A stretch of DNA of 64,000 nt from positions 124,001 through 188,000 of the forward strand of contig NZ_JBICTU010000017.1 in assembly GCF_043197795.1 (NCBI RefSeq), given 5' to 3'. Origin of the DNA: Sphaerisporangium sp040649355 (GTDB lineage: Bacteria; Actinomycetota; Actinomycetes; Streptosporangiales; Streptosporangiaceae). Under the pieces are notes generated by a model, which did no database searches, was not told where the DNA came from, and saw nothing but the letters and a program-made list of their open reading frames with translations. Both the position numbers and the translations under genes were made by a program. Below, piece by piece: positions 9,661-17,522 of this stretch (position 1 is the first letter of the stretch; each line of letters starts with the position of its first letter).

Positions 9661-11214
9661 ATGCTCAACCTGTCGGTCGTCCTGGAGGACAGCGCCCGGG
9701 AGCGCCCCGACCGTACCGCCGTGGCCCTTGGGGACCTGCGGATGTCGTACTCCCTGGTGAACACGCTGGCGAACCAGGTCGCCAACCTCCTTTCCTCGCG
9801 GGGCATCGGCAGGGGCGACAAGGTGGCGCTCGCCTGCCCGAACCTGCCGTACTTCCCGTTCGTCTACTTCGGCATCCTGAAGTCGGGCGCCACGGTGGTG
9901 CCGCTCAACGTGCTGCTGCGGTCGCGGGAGATCGCCTACCACCTGCGCGACTCCGACGCCAAGGCGCTGTTCTGCTTCGAGGGCACCCCCGACCTGCCGC
10001 TCGGCGAGCGCGGTCACGCGGGGTTCCGTGAGGCCGTCCCGGCGGACGGGCCGCATGCCGGCGACTTCTTCCTGCTGCCCGCCACGCCCTTGGCCACCGA
10101 ATCGGGCATCGAGGGCGTCCAGACCCTCTGGAGCGCGCTCGACGGCATGTCCGGGGAGTTCGAGACCGCGGCGACGGCCCCCGACGACACGGCGGTGATC
10201 CTCTACACCAGCGGCACCACGGGCCAGCCCAAGGGCGCCGAGCTGAGCCACCAGAACATGCTGATGAACGCCATCGTCTCCGACGAGATGTTCGACCTCG
10301 CGGGCGACGACGTCTTCCTCGCGACGCTGCCGCTGTTCCACTCGTTCGGCCAGACCGTCATCATGAACGCCGGCTTCCGCCGCAGGGCGACCCTGGTGCT
10401 GGTGCCGCGCTTCGAGCCTGCCGCCACGCTGACGCTGATGCGCGATGAGGGCGTCACGCTGTTCGCGGGCGTCCCGACGATGTACTGGGCGATGCTGACC
10501 TCGGTCCACGCCGACGGCGCCGAGGTCCCCGTCACGCTGCGGACGGCGGTCGCGGGCGGCGCGTCGCTGCCGGTCGAGGTGCTGAAGGACTTCGAGAAGA
10601 CCTTCGGCCTGACGGTGGTGGAGGGGTACGGCCTGTCGGAGACCTCGCCGGTGGCCAGCTTCAACCAGCCGGGCAGGCCGACCAAGGCCGGGACGATCGG
10701 CACCCCGGTCTGGGGCGTCGAGATGAAGCTGGTCGACGCGGGCTGGGAGACCGTCGAGGGCGAGGGGCCGGGCGAGATCGCGATCCGCGGCCACAACGTG
10801 ATGAAGGGGTACTACAACCGGCCGGAGGCCACCGCCGAGGTCATGAAGGACGGCTGGTTCCGCACCGGTGACATCGCCACCAGGGACGCCGACGGCTACT
10901 ACTCGATCGTCGACCGCGCCAAGGACATGATCATCCGCGGGGGGTTCAACGTCTACCCGCGCGAGCTGGAAGAGGTCCTGATGACCCACGAGGCGGTCTC
11001 GCTGGCCGCCGTCGTCGGTGTCCCCCACGCCTCGCACGGCGAGGAGATCAAGGCGTACGTGATCCTCAAGGCGGGCGCGGCGCTCACCGAGGACGAGCTG
11101 GTCGACTGGTCCAAGGAGAACATGGCGGCCTACAAGTACCCCCGCCTGGTGGAGTTCCGCGAGTCGTTCCCGATGACCGCGAGCGGCAAGATCCTCAAGC
11201 GGGAACTGCGCTGA
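9661..11214 (+). CDS. AMP-forming long-chain acyl-CoA synthetase
   Basis: A 517-aa ANL-superfamily enzyme that activates a carboxylic acid to its CoA thioester using ATP. The P-loop motif LYTSGTTGQPKGAELSH, the A5 motif EGYGLSETSP, the hinge aspartate in WFRTGDIA and the C-terminal catalytic lysine in TASGKILKREL are all present. GAGGAGG lies just before the ATG at 9661; the frame stays open upstream to 9484 but without a plausible ribosome site. It is divergent from the GMC and P450 genes, and could activate the acid they produce. Medium- to long-chain specificity is inferred from similarity only. Confidence 0.93.
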   Translation: MLNLSVVLEDSARERPDRTAVALGDLRMSYSLVNTLANQVANLLSSRGIGRGDKVALACPNLPYFPFVYFGILKSGATVVPLNVLLRSREIAYHLRDSDAKALFCFEGTPDLPLGERGHAGFREAVPADGPHAGDFFLLPATPLATESGIEGVQTLWSALDGMSGEFETAATAPDDTAVILYTSGTTGQPKGAELSHQNMLMNAIVSDEMFDLAGDDVFLATLPLFHSFGQTVIMNAGFRRRATLVLVPRFEPAATLTLMRDEGVTLFAGVPTMYWAMLTSVHADGAEVPVTLRTAVAGGASLPVEVLKDFEKTFGLTVVEGYGLSETSPVASFNQPGRPTKAGTIGTPVWGVEMKLVDAGWETVEGEGPGEIAIRGHNVMKGYYNRPEATAEVMKDGWFRTGDIATRDADGYYSIVDRAKDMIIRGGFNVYPRELEEVLMTHEAVSLAAVVGVPHASHGEEIKAYVILKAGAALTEDELVDWSKENMAAYKYPRLVEFRESFPMTASGKILKRELR

Positions 11215-11323
11215 CGTCGTTCACGCCGAGGGCATACATGCATTCGAACTCCCCCAAATAGGGGCAAACCTACGAGGAGGCCGGGGCGAGGGATCTCGGG
11301 GCGAGCAACTGGAGGGCGATGCC

Positions 11324-12631
11324 ATGGACGTGCGCGAGCAGATGCGACGGGTCCCGGACTTCGACAGGTTCCCCAGCGTGGACGAGATGCACGCCGAGCT
11401 GGACGAGTTCGCCAGGCTCCACCCCGGCCTCGTCCGGCTGCGCGCGATCGGCTCCTCCAGGCTGGGGGAGCCGCTGCGGGCGCTCACCGTGGGGACGGGC
11501 GCCCGCGACGCTGTGATCATCGGCGGGCCCCACCCCAACGAGCCGATCGGCGCGCTCACCGTCAGCCAGCTCATCCGGCGGCTCTGCGACGACGCCGGGC
11601 TGCGGGAGGGGCTGGGGTACCGCTGGCACCTGATCCCCTGCGTGGATCCCGACGGGGCACGGCTGAACGAGGGCTGGTACGCCCGCCCGGGCGACCGCCG
11701 CCACTACGCCCGGCACTTCTACCGGCCCGCCTGGAACGACCAGGTCGAGTGGACGTTCCCGCTCAGCGGCGACGGCTACTCCTTCGACCGGAGCCTGCCG
11801 GAGACCGACGCGCTGATACGGCTCATGGACGAGGTGCGGCCGGCCTTCGTCTACTCCCTGCACAACGGGGAGTACAGCGGCGCCTACTACTACCTCAACC
11901 GCCACGACCCCGTCCTCGCGGCGCGGCTCACCGAGCTGCCGGCCCTGGAGGGCATCCCGCTGCACCACGGCGAGCCGGAGCTGCCCGGCGCCACGACGAT
12001 CGCCCCGGCGGTGTACCTCACCCCGGGCGGCACCCGGCAGGCGAAGGTCTTCGGCGCCGGAGGCGGCAGCGCCGACTACGCGGCCAGGTTCGGCGCGCTC
12101 CACCTGATCACCGAGCTCCCCTACTGGGCCGACGAGCGCGTCTCCGACGCCACCCCCACCGCCATGTCGTACGGTGACGTGCTCAAGACGGGGCTGGCCG
12201 CCCAGCGGGAGCTGATCGACACGCTGCTGGCGGGCATGGACGCGGTGCGGCGCGACCTGACCGTCCGCTCGCCGTTCCGCCGCTCGGCCGAGGACATGTT
12301 CGTCACGTACCGGAAGTTCGCCGACGTGTGGGAGGACCACCCCTCGGCGGACCGGCCCGCGACGGTGGCCGAGCAGTTCGGCAACCGGCAGACGCTCCAC
12401 ATGCGCCGGCTGCGCTTCACCGGCACCTTCTGCCGCATGCTGGACGCCGAGTTGGCGGCGGGGAACCTCACTCCGGCCATCCGCGCTCAGCGGGCCCGGC
12501 TGGGCGAGCTGTTCGAGGGGTGGTGCGACGAGGCGGCCGTCGAGTCCGCCGGACGGCCGATTCCCATCCGCACGCTGGTCGCCGTCCAGCTCGCCGCCGC
12601 CCTGGTCGCCGCCGAGCACGCCAGGGGCTGA
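11324..12631 (+). CDS. M14-family zinc carboxypeptidase
   Basis: A 435-aa metallopeptidase-like protein. The zinc ligands typical of M14 are visible: the HxxE pair in GGPHPNEP (about residues 67-74) and the distal histidine in YSLHNGEYSG. LITELPYW is likely the catalytic glutamate region. No signal peptide is seen, so it is probably cytoplasmic. The region after about residue 300 is an added helical segment. GGAGGGCG precedes the ATG at 11324. It follows the acyl-CoA ligase by 109 nt, but there is no functional reason to link them. M14 members cleave C-terminal residues or amide bonds in modified amino acids; the substrate is unknown. Confidence 0.85.
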   Translation: MDVREQMRRVPDFDRFPSVDEMHAELDEFARLHPGLVRLRAIGSSRLGEPLRALTVGTGARDAVIIGGPHPNEPIGALTVSQLIRRLCDDAGLREGLGYRWHLIPCVDPDGARLNEGWYARPGDRRHYARHFYRPAWNDQVEWTFPLSGDGYSFDRSLPETDALIRLMDEVRPAFVYSLHNGEYSGAYYYLNRHDPVLAARLTELPALEGIPLHHGEPELPGATTIAPAVYLTPGGTRQAKVFGAGGGSADYAARFGALHLITELPYWADERVSDATPTAMSYGDVLKTGLAAQRELIDTLLAGMDAVRRDLTVRSPFRRSAEDMFVTYRKFADVWEDHPSADRPATVAEQFGNRQTLHMRRLRFTGTFCRMLDAELAAGNLTPAIRAQRARLGELFEGWCDEAAVESAGRPIPIRTLVAVQLAAALVAAEHARG

Positions 12632-12653
12632 GCGGGAGCGCCTCTGTGACAGG

Positions 12654-12686
12654 CCGGCGCCCCACCTGAGGCAGGCGGGGCGCCGG
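12654..12686. terminator. Bidirectional terminator between convergent genes
   Basis: CCGGCGCCCC and GGGGCGCCGG form a perfect 10-bp stem; CCTG and CAGG inside the loop can extend it. It separates the M14 gene from the convergent methyltransferase gene. There is no U tract. Confidence 0.65.
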
Positions 12687-12716
12687 ATCGCACGTACGGT
12701 CGTGATCAGCTCACGG

Positions 12717-13976
12717 TCAGGGCCAGTCGCGCGAGGGACGCAGCGCGACGCCCGACACGCCCTCCTCGCCGAGCTTGACGCCGAGCACCTGGTGGAGCTG
12801 GACCTTGTTGCGCTCGAAGCCGACGACGCAACCGGCCATGTAGAGCCGCCACACGCGAGCGGTGCCCTGGCCGACCTCGGTGACCGCCTCGTCCCAGTGG
12901 GCGTCGAGGTTGGCGCACCACCCCTCCAGGGTCTTGGCGTAGTGCTCCCGGAGGTTCTCCTCGTGGCGGATCTCGAACCCGATGTCCTCCATCTCGCGGA
13001 TGAGGTGGCCCACGGACTCCAGCTCGCCGTCGGGGAAGACGTAGCGGTTGATGAAGCCGCCCTTGTTGATGGTGCGCTCGGTGCCGGTGGGCCGGGTGAT
13101 GCAGTGGTTGAGCAACCGCCCGCCCGGCTTGAGCTTGCCGTACAGGAAGCGGAAGTACCCGGGGAGCTGGTCCTTGCCGATGTGCTCGGTGAGGCCGATC
13201 GAGCTGACCGCGTCGAAGTCGCCCTCGGAGACGTCGCGGTAGTCGAGATGGCGGACCTCCGCCAGCTCCGACAGCCCCGCCTCGGCGATCGCCTTCTGGG
13301 CCCACTCGGCCTGCTGGCGCGACAGCGTGACCCCGAGGGCCTTCACGCCGTAGTGCTGCGCCGCGTGCATGACCATGCCGCCCCAGCCGCAGCCGACGTC
13401 GAGCAGGCGCATGCCCGGCTTGAGGGCGAGCTTCTTGGCGACGAGGTCGAACTTGGCGTACTGCGCCTCCTCCAGCGACGAGCCGTCCTCCGGGAACACG
13501 GCGCAGGTGTAGGCCATCGACGGGCCGAGCACCCACTCGTAGAACCGGTTGGAGACGTCGTAGTGGTGGTGGATCGCCTCGGCGTCACGCTGCTTGGCGT
13601 GACGGCTGCCGAGCCGCGCCAGCGCGCTCTGGCGGACCTCCTGCGGCGGCAGGGGCACCCGCATCAGCAGCGGCTTGACGCCGAGCGACCGCGCGACGGA
13701 GATCTTCTCCTTCATCGGCATGTCGTCCAGGGTGATCCGCGCCATCTCCGACAGCAGGGTGTACATGTCACCGTGCACGTCGATATGGCCTGCGATGTAG
13801 GCGCGCGCGAGCCCCATCTCCCCCGGAGACTGTGCCAGGTATGCCACCGCTATCGGGGACTTCACCTCGATGCGGACGGCGGCGTCCGACGGTCCGGCCT
13901 TGCTCCCGTCGTACGCGGCGAACTCGACGTTCGCCTCCGACCCAACGATCTTCTCGAAGATCTGGGCGAGTCTCAT
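12717..13976 (-). CDS. bfaB: SAM-dependent fatty-acid methyltransferase (BfaB/TmsB, Cfa family)
   Basis: A 419-aa member of the cyclopropane-fatty-acid synthase family. The SAM-binding motif LLDVGCGWGGMVMHAA lies about midway, followed by VTLSRQQAEWA and SIGLTEHIGKDQLPGYF. Its partner is the FAD protein encoded 13 nt upstream, the same pair as BfaA/BfaB (TmsA/TmsB), which make 10-methyl stearic acid from oleoyl phospholipid: the methyltransferase yields a 10-methylene intermediate and the flavoprotein reduces it. The ATG at 13976 has GAGGAGG at the right spacing; the open frame extends 42 codons further but overlaps the upstream gene. Assignment as BfaB rather than a cyclopropane synthase rests on the gene pairing. 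Confidence 0.88.
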   Translation of the reverse strand: MRLAQIFEKIVGSEANVEFAAYDGSKAGPSDAAVRIEVKSPIAVAYLAQSPGEMGLARAYIAGHIDVHGDMYTLLSEMARITLDDMPMKEKISVARSLGVKPLLMRVPLPPQEVRQSALARLGSRHAKQRDAEAIHHHYDVSNRFYEWVLGPSMAYTCAVFPEDGSSLEEAQYAKFDLVAKKLALKPGMRLLDVGCGWGGMVMHAAQHYGVKALGVTLSRQQAEWAQKAIAEAGLSELAEVRHLDYRDVSEGDFDAVSSIGLTEHIGKDQLPGYFRFLYGKLKPGGRLLNHCITRPTGTERTINKGGFINRYVFPDGELESVGHLIREMEDIGFEIRHEENLREHYAKTLEGWCANLDAHWDEAVTEVGQGTARVWRLYMAGCVVGFERNKVQLHQVLGVKLGEEGVSGVALRPSRDWP

Positions 13977-13989
13977 CGAACCAACCTCC

Positions 13990-15372
13990 TCAACGCCCCC
14001 GTACGCACTTGTCATAGAGGTCGAGCAGCCGCCCTCCGGGGTCGTACTCCCGTTTGACCGGCCAGTAGGCGTCGCCGTTGTAGAGACGCCAGAACTCCTC
14101 ACGGGGGTAGAAAGATGTCGAATACAGGGACTTGTGGCCGCCGAGCTCGTGCACGGAGTTCTCGATGAGCCGGTTGTGGTACCCGTCGAACTGACCGCGC
14201 GGGAGGGCGACCATGCCCCAGAATCCGAAGTTCACGTAGAGCTTTCCCGGCTCCAGCGGGTAGACCGGCCACTCCCCGGTGGCCTTCAGCGGGCACATCC
14301 AGACCGGGGTCATGCCCACCTTGTCGTGGAAGAACGCAAGGAAGTCGGCGCCCCTCTCGACGGGCACCTCGACGTCCTGGATGACCGACTCCTGCACCGC
14401 GTTGTCGCGCCAGCGGTCGATGCGGGCGGTCACGCCGTACTTCTGGTCGAGCCCGACGAGCCTGCGGTAGACGTCCGACCGCAGCCAGCGCCTCGGCATC
14501 AGCGAGCGGACCAGCGGCTGCTGCACCCCGAACGCGCGGGAGCACCAGAACCAGTCGGTGTCCCAGCGCCAGAGGTAGTCGCGGACGGTCAGCCAGTCGC
14601 GGGTGCGGGTGCGGATCGACTGGTAGTAGATGCGCATCCCGGTGTAGTCGGACGCGTACGGCGCACGATCGGCGAACTGCCCCACCGTGATGTACATCTC
14701 GCCGGGGCTGAAGAACGTGCCGTCGATGAAGTCGATCTTCTCGCCGTCGTACTCCCCGCTGTCGCAGATCTCCTGCATGGCGAGCATGCACTTGTCCGCG
14801 TCGGAGAACGGGATGTGCGTCAGCCGCACGAAGGGCTGGACGGGCAGGAGCTTGATGCGCAGCCGCAGGGCGTAGCCGAGCGTGCCGTAGGAGTTCGGGA
14901 ACGCCTTGAACAGGGCGCTGTGCTCGTTGTCGGCCCGGGCGACCACGATGCGGCCGTCGCCGGTGAGGATCTCCATCTCCTCGACCGACTCGTGCGGCAG
15001 CCCGTGCATGAAGCTCGACGACTCGATGCCGAGGCCGGTCACGGCCCCGCCCAGAGTGATCGTCTTCAGCTGCGGGACGACATACGGCATGAGGCCGGAC
15101 GGCAGCGTGGCGTCCACCAGCCGCTCGTAGGTCGTCATACCCTGGACTTCGGCGGTCCGGGTCTCCGGGTCGACCTGGATGACCTTGTCGAGATCGCGCG
15201 CCGAAAGCTTGGCCGCCTTGCCTGGCTCGCGGAAGCGGAACAGGTTCGTCGTCGGCTTCGACAGCCGCGGGGAGGCCCCCTCCGGGAGGGCGGTGTAGGA
15301 CTCCCTGATCTGCTCGACGGCCTTGCGATGGGCTGTCATCTGGGCGGTCGTCCTCACCGTGCGATCTGGCAT
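13990..15372 (-). CDS. bfaA: FAD-dependent 10-methylene fatty-acid reductase (BfaA/TmsA)
   Basis: A 460-aa FAD-binding protein of the PCMH/vanillyl-alcohol-oxidase fold, related to DHCR24-type reductases. The FAD segment reads VQGMTTYERLVDATLPSGLM, then TLGGAVTGLGIESSSF. The C-terminal half has many aromatic residues and lacks an obvious signal peptide. It reduces the methylene intermediate made by the coupled methyltransferase to the saturated 10-methyl branch, using NADPH in characterised homologs. GGGGTGG precedes the ATG at 15372; the frame is open 22 codons further upstream. The promoter region contains two GTTCTAG words 28 bp apart. It is divergent from an alpha-methylacyl-CoA racemase gene. 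Confidence 0.87.
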   Translation of the reverse strand: MPDRTVRTTAQMTAHRKAVEQIRESYTALPEGASPRLSKPTTNLFRFREPGKAAKLSARDLDKVIQVDPETRTAEVQGMTTYERLVDATLPSGLMPYVVPQLKTITLGGAVTGLGIESSSFMHGLPHESVEEMEILTGDGRIVVARADNEHSALFKAFPNSYGTLGYALRLRIKLLPVQPFVRLTHIPFSDADKCMLAMQEICDSGEYDGEKIDFIDGTFFSPGEMYITVGQFADRAPYASDYTGMRIYYQSIRTRTRDWLTVRDYLWRWDTDWFWCSRAFGVQQPLVRSLMPRRWLRSDVYRRLVGLDQKYGVTARIDRWRDNAVQESVIQDVEVPVERGADFLAFFHDKVGMTPVWMCPLKATGEWPVYPLEPGKLYVNFGFWGMVALPRGQFDGYHNRLIENSVHELGGHKSLYSTSFYPREEFWRLYNGDAYWPVKREYDPGGRLLDLYDKCVRGR

Positions 15373-15618
15373 GCCACCACCCCCTAGAACTAAGTGTGTG
15401 GAGATCGTCGCTAGAACGCTATCTCCTGAGATGACCACCGACCAGAGTAGACACGTTAAACCCGCGCAAACTCAGGACCCCCCTTCGACGCGCGGTTCAA
15501 GCAGGGGTTAGCGTCGTGTCCCAGGCGATCGGGGTCGGGCCCGGATCGCACGATACCAAGCGTTTGCTTCGCCCGCACGGTGCCGTCTATCGTCGACATC
15601 GCACCCGAGGAGACACCA

Positions 15619-16776
15619 ATGAGCGACAACGGCGGCCCGGATCCGGAAGATCGCCCCAGGCGGGGCCCCCTGGCCGGGGTCCGCGTGCTGGAGCTGGCCG
15701 GGCTCGCGCCGGGGCCCTTCGCCGGCATGATGCTCGCCGACCACGGCGCGGAGGTCCTCCGGGTCGACCGGGTCGCCGCCGTGGCCAGATCCGGCGACCG
15801 CCCCCGCACGGACGTCATGGATCGCGGAAAGCGGACCATCGGGCTCGACCTGAAGTCGCCCGAGGGCGTCGCGGCGTTCAAGGAGCTGGCCGCGGGCGCC
15901 GACGTGGTGATCGAGGTGTTCCGTCCCGGCGTGGCCGAGCGGCTCGGCATCGGGCCCGACGATCTGCTGGCCGTCAACGAGCGGCTCGTCTACGGCCGGA
16001 TGACCGGCTGGGGCCAGGACGGCCCGCTCGCGGCGACCGCCGGGCACGACATCGACTACATCGCGATCGCCGGCGTCCTGTCGATGCTCGGGCGCGAGGA
16101 CGGCAAGCCCACTCCCCCGATCAACATCCTCGGCGACTTCGCGGGCGGCGGGCTGATGCTGGCCTACGGGGTGCTGCTCGCCCTGTTCGAGCGCGAGCGC
16201 ACCGGCCGGGGCCAGGTGGTCGACGCCGCGATGGTGGACGGCGCGGCCATCCTGTTCGCGATGTTCTACCACAGCGCCCAGGCGGGACTGTGGGGCCCGC
16301 GCGGCACCAACCTGCTCGACACGGGCGCGCCGATGTACGACACGTACGAGACCGCCGACGGGCGCCACGTGGCGGTCGGGTCGCTGGAGCCGGCGTTCTG
16401 GGCCGAGCTGGTGAGCAAGACGGGCCTCACCGACCTGCCCGGCCGCGACGACCGCGCCAACTGGCCGGAGATCCGCGAGCGGCTCGCGGCGGCGTTCAGG
16501 TCGAAGACCCGCGCCGAGTGGGAGGAGATCTTCGACGGCTCTGACGCGTGCGTCTCGCCCGTCCTGGACATGGGCGAGGCGGCCCGGCACCCGCACAACA
16601 CCGCGAGAGGCACGTTCGTCGAGGTCGGCGGCGTCACCCAGCCCGTGCCCGCGCCACGCCTGCTCGGCAGCGGGCGGGGCGACCTCGCCCAGGCGACCCG
16701 CCTGCACGACCTGTCGGCGTGGGGCCTGTCCGACGAGCGCGCCAAGGCGCTGCGCGAGGCGGGAGTCCTGGCCTGA
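15619..16776 (+). CDS. Alpha-methylacyl-CoA racemase (CaiB/BaiF family)
   Basis: A 385-aa class III CoA-transferase-fold protein. The N-terminus LAGVRVLELAGLAPGPFAGM and the active-site region GHDIDYIAIAGVLS, followed later by GDFAGGGLMLAYG, match alpha-methylacyl-CoA racemases more closely than formyl-CoA transferases. The enzyme inverts the 2-methyl centre of (2R)-acyl-CoA so that beta-oxidation can proceed. The ATG at 15619 is preceded by GAGGAGA; a GTG 39 nt upstream is less likely. It is divergent from bfaA-bfaB. A 10-methyl acyl chain reaches a 2-methyl acyl-CoA after four rounds of beta-oxidation, so the neighbour makes metabolic sense. The link is inferred. Confidence 0.88.
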   Translation: MSDNGGPDPEDRPRRGPLAGVRVLELAGLAPGPFAGMMLADHGAEVLRVDRVAAVARSGDRPRTDVMDRGKRTIGLDLKSPEGVAAFKELAAGADVVIEVFRPGVAERLGIGPDDLLAVNERLVYGRMTGWGQDGPLAATAGHDIDYIAIAGVLSMLGREDGKPTPPINILGDFAGGGLMLAYGVLLALFERERTGRGQVVDAAMVDGAAILFAMFYHSAQAGLWGPRGTNLLDTGAPMYDTYETADGRHVAVGSLEPAFWAELVSKTGLTDLPGRDDRANWPEIRERLAAAFRSKTRAEWEEIFDGSDACVSPVLDMGEAARHPHNTARGTFVEVGGVTQPVPAPRLLGSGRGDLAQATRLHDLSAWGLSDERAKALREAGVLA

Positions 16777-16830
16777 CACCGCCGCGCCGCTCGGTGCTCC
16801 CGGAGCGACGGCCGTGACGGGGGAGGCCGC

Positions 16831-17337
16831 CTACGCCTGGGCGCGGTCCCTGCCGGGACCGGCCGGGATGGGGTTGTGGCCGGGCAGGACCGCCAGGTAG
16901 AGATCGACGCCCGCGCGGTGGTGGACCTCCAGGTCGGTGGTGAAGGCCCGCGCGGGGACCCCGCCGCCCTCGGTGTGCCTCCACACCTGCTGCCATGCCT
17001 CGATCAACGCCTGCGGCATCGGGCCGTGCGCCTCGACCTTGAGCGACTGGACGGCCGGCACGCGGACGGCGACCATGCCCTCGGGCAGCCCCGCCGCCGT
17101 GCGGATCGCCACGCCGACGATCTGCGTGTAGGACCCCTGGTGACCGCTCTCGTAGTCGATAAGGACGGCGTAGAGGTTCTCGTCGACGCGCCCGGGGACG
17201 TGGGCGAAGGCTCCCGGCGCTCCCGCACGCGCCCAAAGGCCCGGCAGCTGCGCTCGCGACGGATCGGCCTCCGCCGCGTTGTTGGTGCGCATGGCGTAGC
17301 CGACGACGAGCACCTCGGGCCGTGCAACGATGATCAT
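16831..17337 (-). CDS. GyrI-like effector-binding domain protein
   Basis: A 168-aa protein resembling the GyrI/AraC effector-binding fold (small-molecule-binding SHS2 domain): PGRVDENLYAVLIDYESGHQ, YTQIVGVAIRTAAGLPEGM, then a C-terminal DLEVHHRAGVDLYLAVL strand. There is no DNA-binding domain, so it may bind a ligand or another protein. Its ATG overlaps the stop of a 42-aa ORF upstream (ATGA), implying coupled translation. It is convergent with the racemase and divergent from guaB1. The ligand is unknown. Confidence 0.75.
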   Translation of the reverse strand: MIIVARPEVLVVGYAMRTNNAAEADPSRAQLPGLWARAGAPGAFAHVPGRVDENLYAVLIDYESGHQGSYTQIVGVAIRTAAGLPEGMVAVRVPAVQSLKVEAHGPMPQALIEAWQQVWRHTEGGGVPARAFTTDLEVHHRAGVDLYLAVLPGHNPIPAGPGRDRAQA

Positions 17338-17462
17338 AGCGCCTCCAACTCCAGGGCCACCCGTCCGCTTGACTCGATCGCGCCGTCAATGTATCCGGAC
17401 CGGACGATCGCCGTCTCGATCATCGCGCGTAAGGGGTGGCCGATGAGCTCAACCAAGGACAT
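17334..17462 (-). CDS. Putative 42-aa protein coupled to the GyrI-like gene
   Basis: A short frame from an ATG at 17462 gives 42 residues, starting MSLVELIGHPLRAMIETAIV and ending ELEAL. Its TGA overlaps the GyrI-like start as ATGA. The composition is helical and protein-like, and the codons are mostly G/C-ending. I do not recognise the family. It could be a genuine small partner, a leader for coupled translation, or the remnant of a longer gene, since the frame stays open for about 20 codons upstream without a good start. No strong ribosome site is seen. Confidence 0.4.
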   Translation of the reverse strand: MSLVELIGHPLRAMIETAIVRSGYIDGAIESSGRVALELEAL

Positions 17463-17522
17463 TCGACCCAGATGAGCTGGGGAATCCCATTGTTCCTCAT
17501 GAATCGCATAGGCTGAGCCAAC

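Noticed and set aside
5305..16776. Natural product biosynthetic cluster around the tandem P450s
   Set aside because: No PKS, NRPS, terpene cyclase, RiPP precursor or resistance gene is present. The enzymes fit lipid metabolism.
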